Source of the DNA: Planctomycetota bacterium
GTDB taxonomy: Bacteria; Planctomycetota; B15-G4; SIAN01
Direction: 5' to 3'
DNA: 45,809 nucleotides
NCBI GenBank assembly: GCA_009691715.1
Contig: SIAN01000033.1
Location: 1 to 45,809, forward strand
The translations under genes and the position numbers were made by a program. The notes under the pieces are model-generated. The model did no database searches, was not told the DNA's origin, and saw nothing but the letters and a program-made list of their open reading frames with translations. Shown in pieces: positions 44,670 to 45,809 of the stretch (position 1 is its first letter; every line of letters starts with the position of its first letter).

Positions 44670-45518
44670 TCAGGCGTAGCGGCGCAACACGTCCGCGAGG
44701 TCGTTGCCGACGGCGACGACGATTTCGTCGAGCTCGCCGCTCTTCAGGGCGAGGCGCTCGAGCGCGACGGGATCCGGCTCGACCTCGGCCTCCCGACCGA
44801 GCACGCCGACGATCGCCGCCTCCGCGCGATGGCCGATGATGTCGGCGATGTGGACCGCGCTCGCGAGGACCTCGTCCGTCTCGGCCGGCGAGTGGTGGTA
44901 CTGGATCGCGATGCGCAACCGCTCGGGCAGCTTCCAATGCTCGATCACGGCAGCTCCGACTTCGGCGTGCTCGATGCCGAGCAGTTCGAGTTCGGCGACG
45001 CACAACGGCGTTCCGGATTTCTGCGCCACCGTCAGGGCGGTGATGCGGTCGCCATCGAGGAAACGGGCGAGGATCAGCTTGCCGACGTCGTGCATCAGCG
45101 CCGCGGTGAACGCCTCGGGCGGTACGACGCGGCGACGACGTTGCGTCAACCCCTGCGCCGCGAACGCCGCCGCGACGCTGTGGTTCCAGAGCTGACCGTC
45201 GGAGAGGCCGTACTGCGGAAGCGCGCCGAGCAGCCGTTTGCGGGCGACGACGCTCATCGCGATCTGCACGACCTGTTGCGCACCGAGTCGCATCACGGCA
45301 TCGCGGACGGTCGCGATATCGCGACCGCCGGAGAACAGCGCCGAGTTCGCCAGGGCGAGAAGCCGCGGTGTCAGCGCCTGATCGAGCGCGATCGCCTCTT
45401 CGACGTCCTTCAACTGCCAGTCGCTGCGCGACAGCAGCGACGCCAGCCGCCCCGCCGTCGCCGGCAGCGGTTCGAGCGCTTCGATGGCCTTCTCGATGCC
45501 TTGATGGTGCAACAACAT
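44670..45518 (-). CDS. HDOD-domain signalling protein
   Basis: 282 aa from the ATG at 45518 with AGGGGGA upstream. The HDOD core spans about 10-210: LEPLPATAGRLASLLSR, ALTPRLLALANSALFSGGR, VRDAVMRLGAQQVVQIAMSV, then ALMHDVGKLILARFL, IEHAEVGAAVIEHWKLPERL and IAIQYHHSP. Many HDOD proteins lack the HD residues, but His-Asp (MHDVGK) is present here, so some phosphohydrolase activity cannot be excluded. No partner domain is fused. Such proteins often act with two-component or cyclic-nucleotide signalling. It converges with acnA, 78 bp apart. Confidence 0.87.
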   Translation of the reverse strand: MLLHHQGIEKAIEALEPLPATAGRLASLLSRSDWQLKDVEEAIALDQALTPRLLALANSALFSGGRDIATVRDAVMRLGAQQVVQIAMSVVARKRLLGALPQYGLSDGQLWNHSVAAAFAAQGLTQRRRRVVPPEAFTAALMHDVGKLILARFLDGDRITALTVAQKSGTPLCVAELELLGIEHAEVGAAVIEHWKLPERLRIAIQYHHSPAETDEVLASAVHIADIIGHRAEAAIVGVLGREAEVEPDPVALERLALKSGELDEIVVAVGNDLADVLRRYA

Positions 45519-45768
45519 CGATGTCCCCCTGTTCTTTCGGGCGTTCCGCCCATCGAACGGCTCCGAACCGCGACTTGAGGTTTGCCGGAAACGCCGGGCA
45601 AACAGTAGGCGAGCGGCCCCAGGCGGGGGATGGCGGGGCACCGCCGGATCGGAACGTGCGGCCGGGGGGACGCAATGGATCGAGAAGTCCGGCGACGAAC
45701 CGTTCTCTGGAATGCGAGGACGGCGCGACGCCGCTCCACTCAATCGCACCACCGAACGGAGATTCGTC

Positions 45769-45809
45769 ATGAAAACGTTCCTACAGACTGCCGTCGTGTT
45801 CGTCCTGCT
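45769..45809 (+). CDS. Start of an exported protein, partial
   Basis: An ATG at 45769 preceded by GGAG at 8 nt opens MKTFLQTAVVFVL and runs to the window edge. A lysine followed by a hydrophobic stretch is typical of a signal peptide. Nothing more can be said. The 250 bp between it and the divergent HDOD gene shows no other feature. Confidence 0.45.
   Translation, partial: MKTFLQTAVVFVL

Overview
The window is GC-rich, densely coded bacterial DNA, most likely chromosome from a planctomycete or a close relative. That placement is inferred from gene content: a kinase-TM-TPR protein, ECF sigma factors with C-terminal extensions, a Tat-exported Gfo/Idh/MocA oxidoreductase, FG-GAP and TPR proteins, and many exported hypotheticals. 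There is no rRNA to confirm it. I see no CRISPR, transposase or prophage. Of 37 gene ends I could read, 35 use TGA, one TAA (kinase) and one TAG (41152).

Layout. 1-1364 (-): amidase, running off the left edge. 1458-5154 (+): porin, FMN_bind-ApbE fusion and a four-helix membrane protein, one tightly packed operon preceded by a promoter with a Fur-like palindrome filling its spacer; I read it as a candidate iron-regulated, flavin-based redox system of the envelope. 5116-11514 (-): EEP nuclease-like protein, regulator plus membrane protein, uppS, panB, oxidoreductase, ECF sigma factor, thiE. 11710-14351 (+): receiver-only regulator, groES, groEL and a strong terminator. 14432-19623 (-): an SGNH hydrolase broken by an in-frame TGA, small signalling proteins, a YjbR-like protein, rpsT and a TPR protein. 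19822-26095 (+): def-ribF, tRNA-Phe, a small SF1 helicase and the kinase-TPR protein.

26133-33688 is the most unusual part. Two paralogous minus-strand loci each encode an ECF sigma factor, one transmembrane helix and a long predicted extracytoplasmic beta-domain region. Each is interrupted by one in-frame TAG, at different places. Both are divergent from an exported protein (FG-GAP protein, large lipoprotein), and the same 8-mer lies 28-29 nt upstream of both sigma start codons. The simplest readings are recent nonsense mutations or sequence error; stop-codon readthrough giving a free and a sensor-tethered sigma factor is the exciting alternative.

33774-45809: large lipoprotein; an exported RidA-like lipoprotein divergent from a Tat-exported PLP enzyme; a DUF4143-type ATPase; a TetR regulator with two tandem operator-like sites facing a frameshifted reductase-family gene; a YjdF-like membrane protein; aconitase; an HDOD protein; and the first codons of an exported protein.
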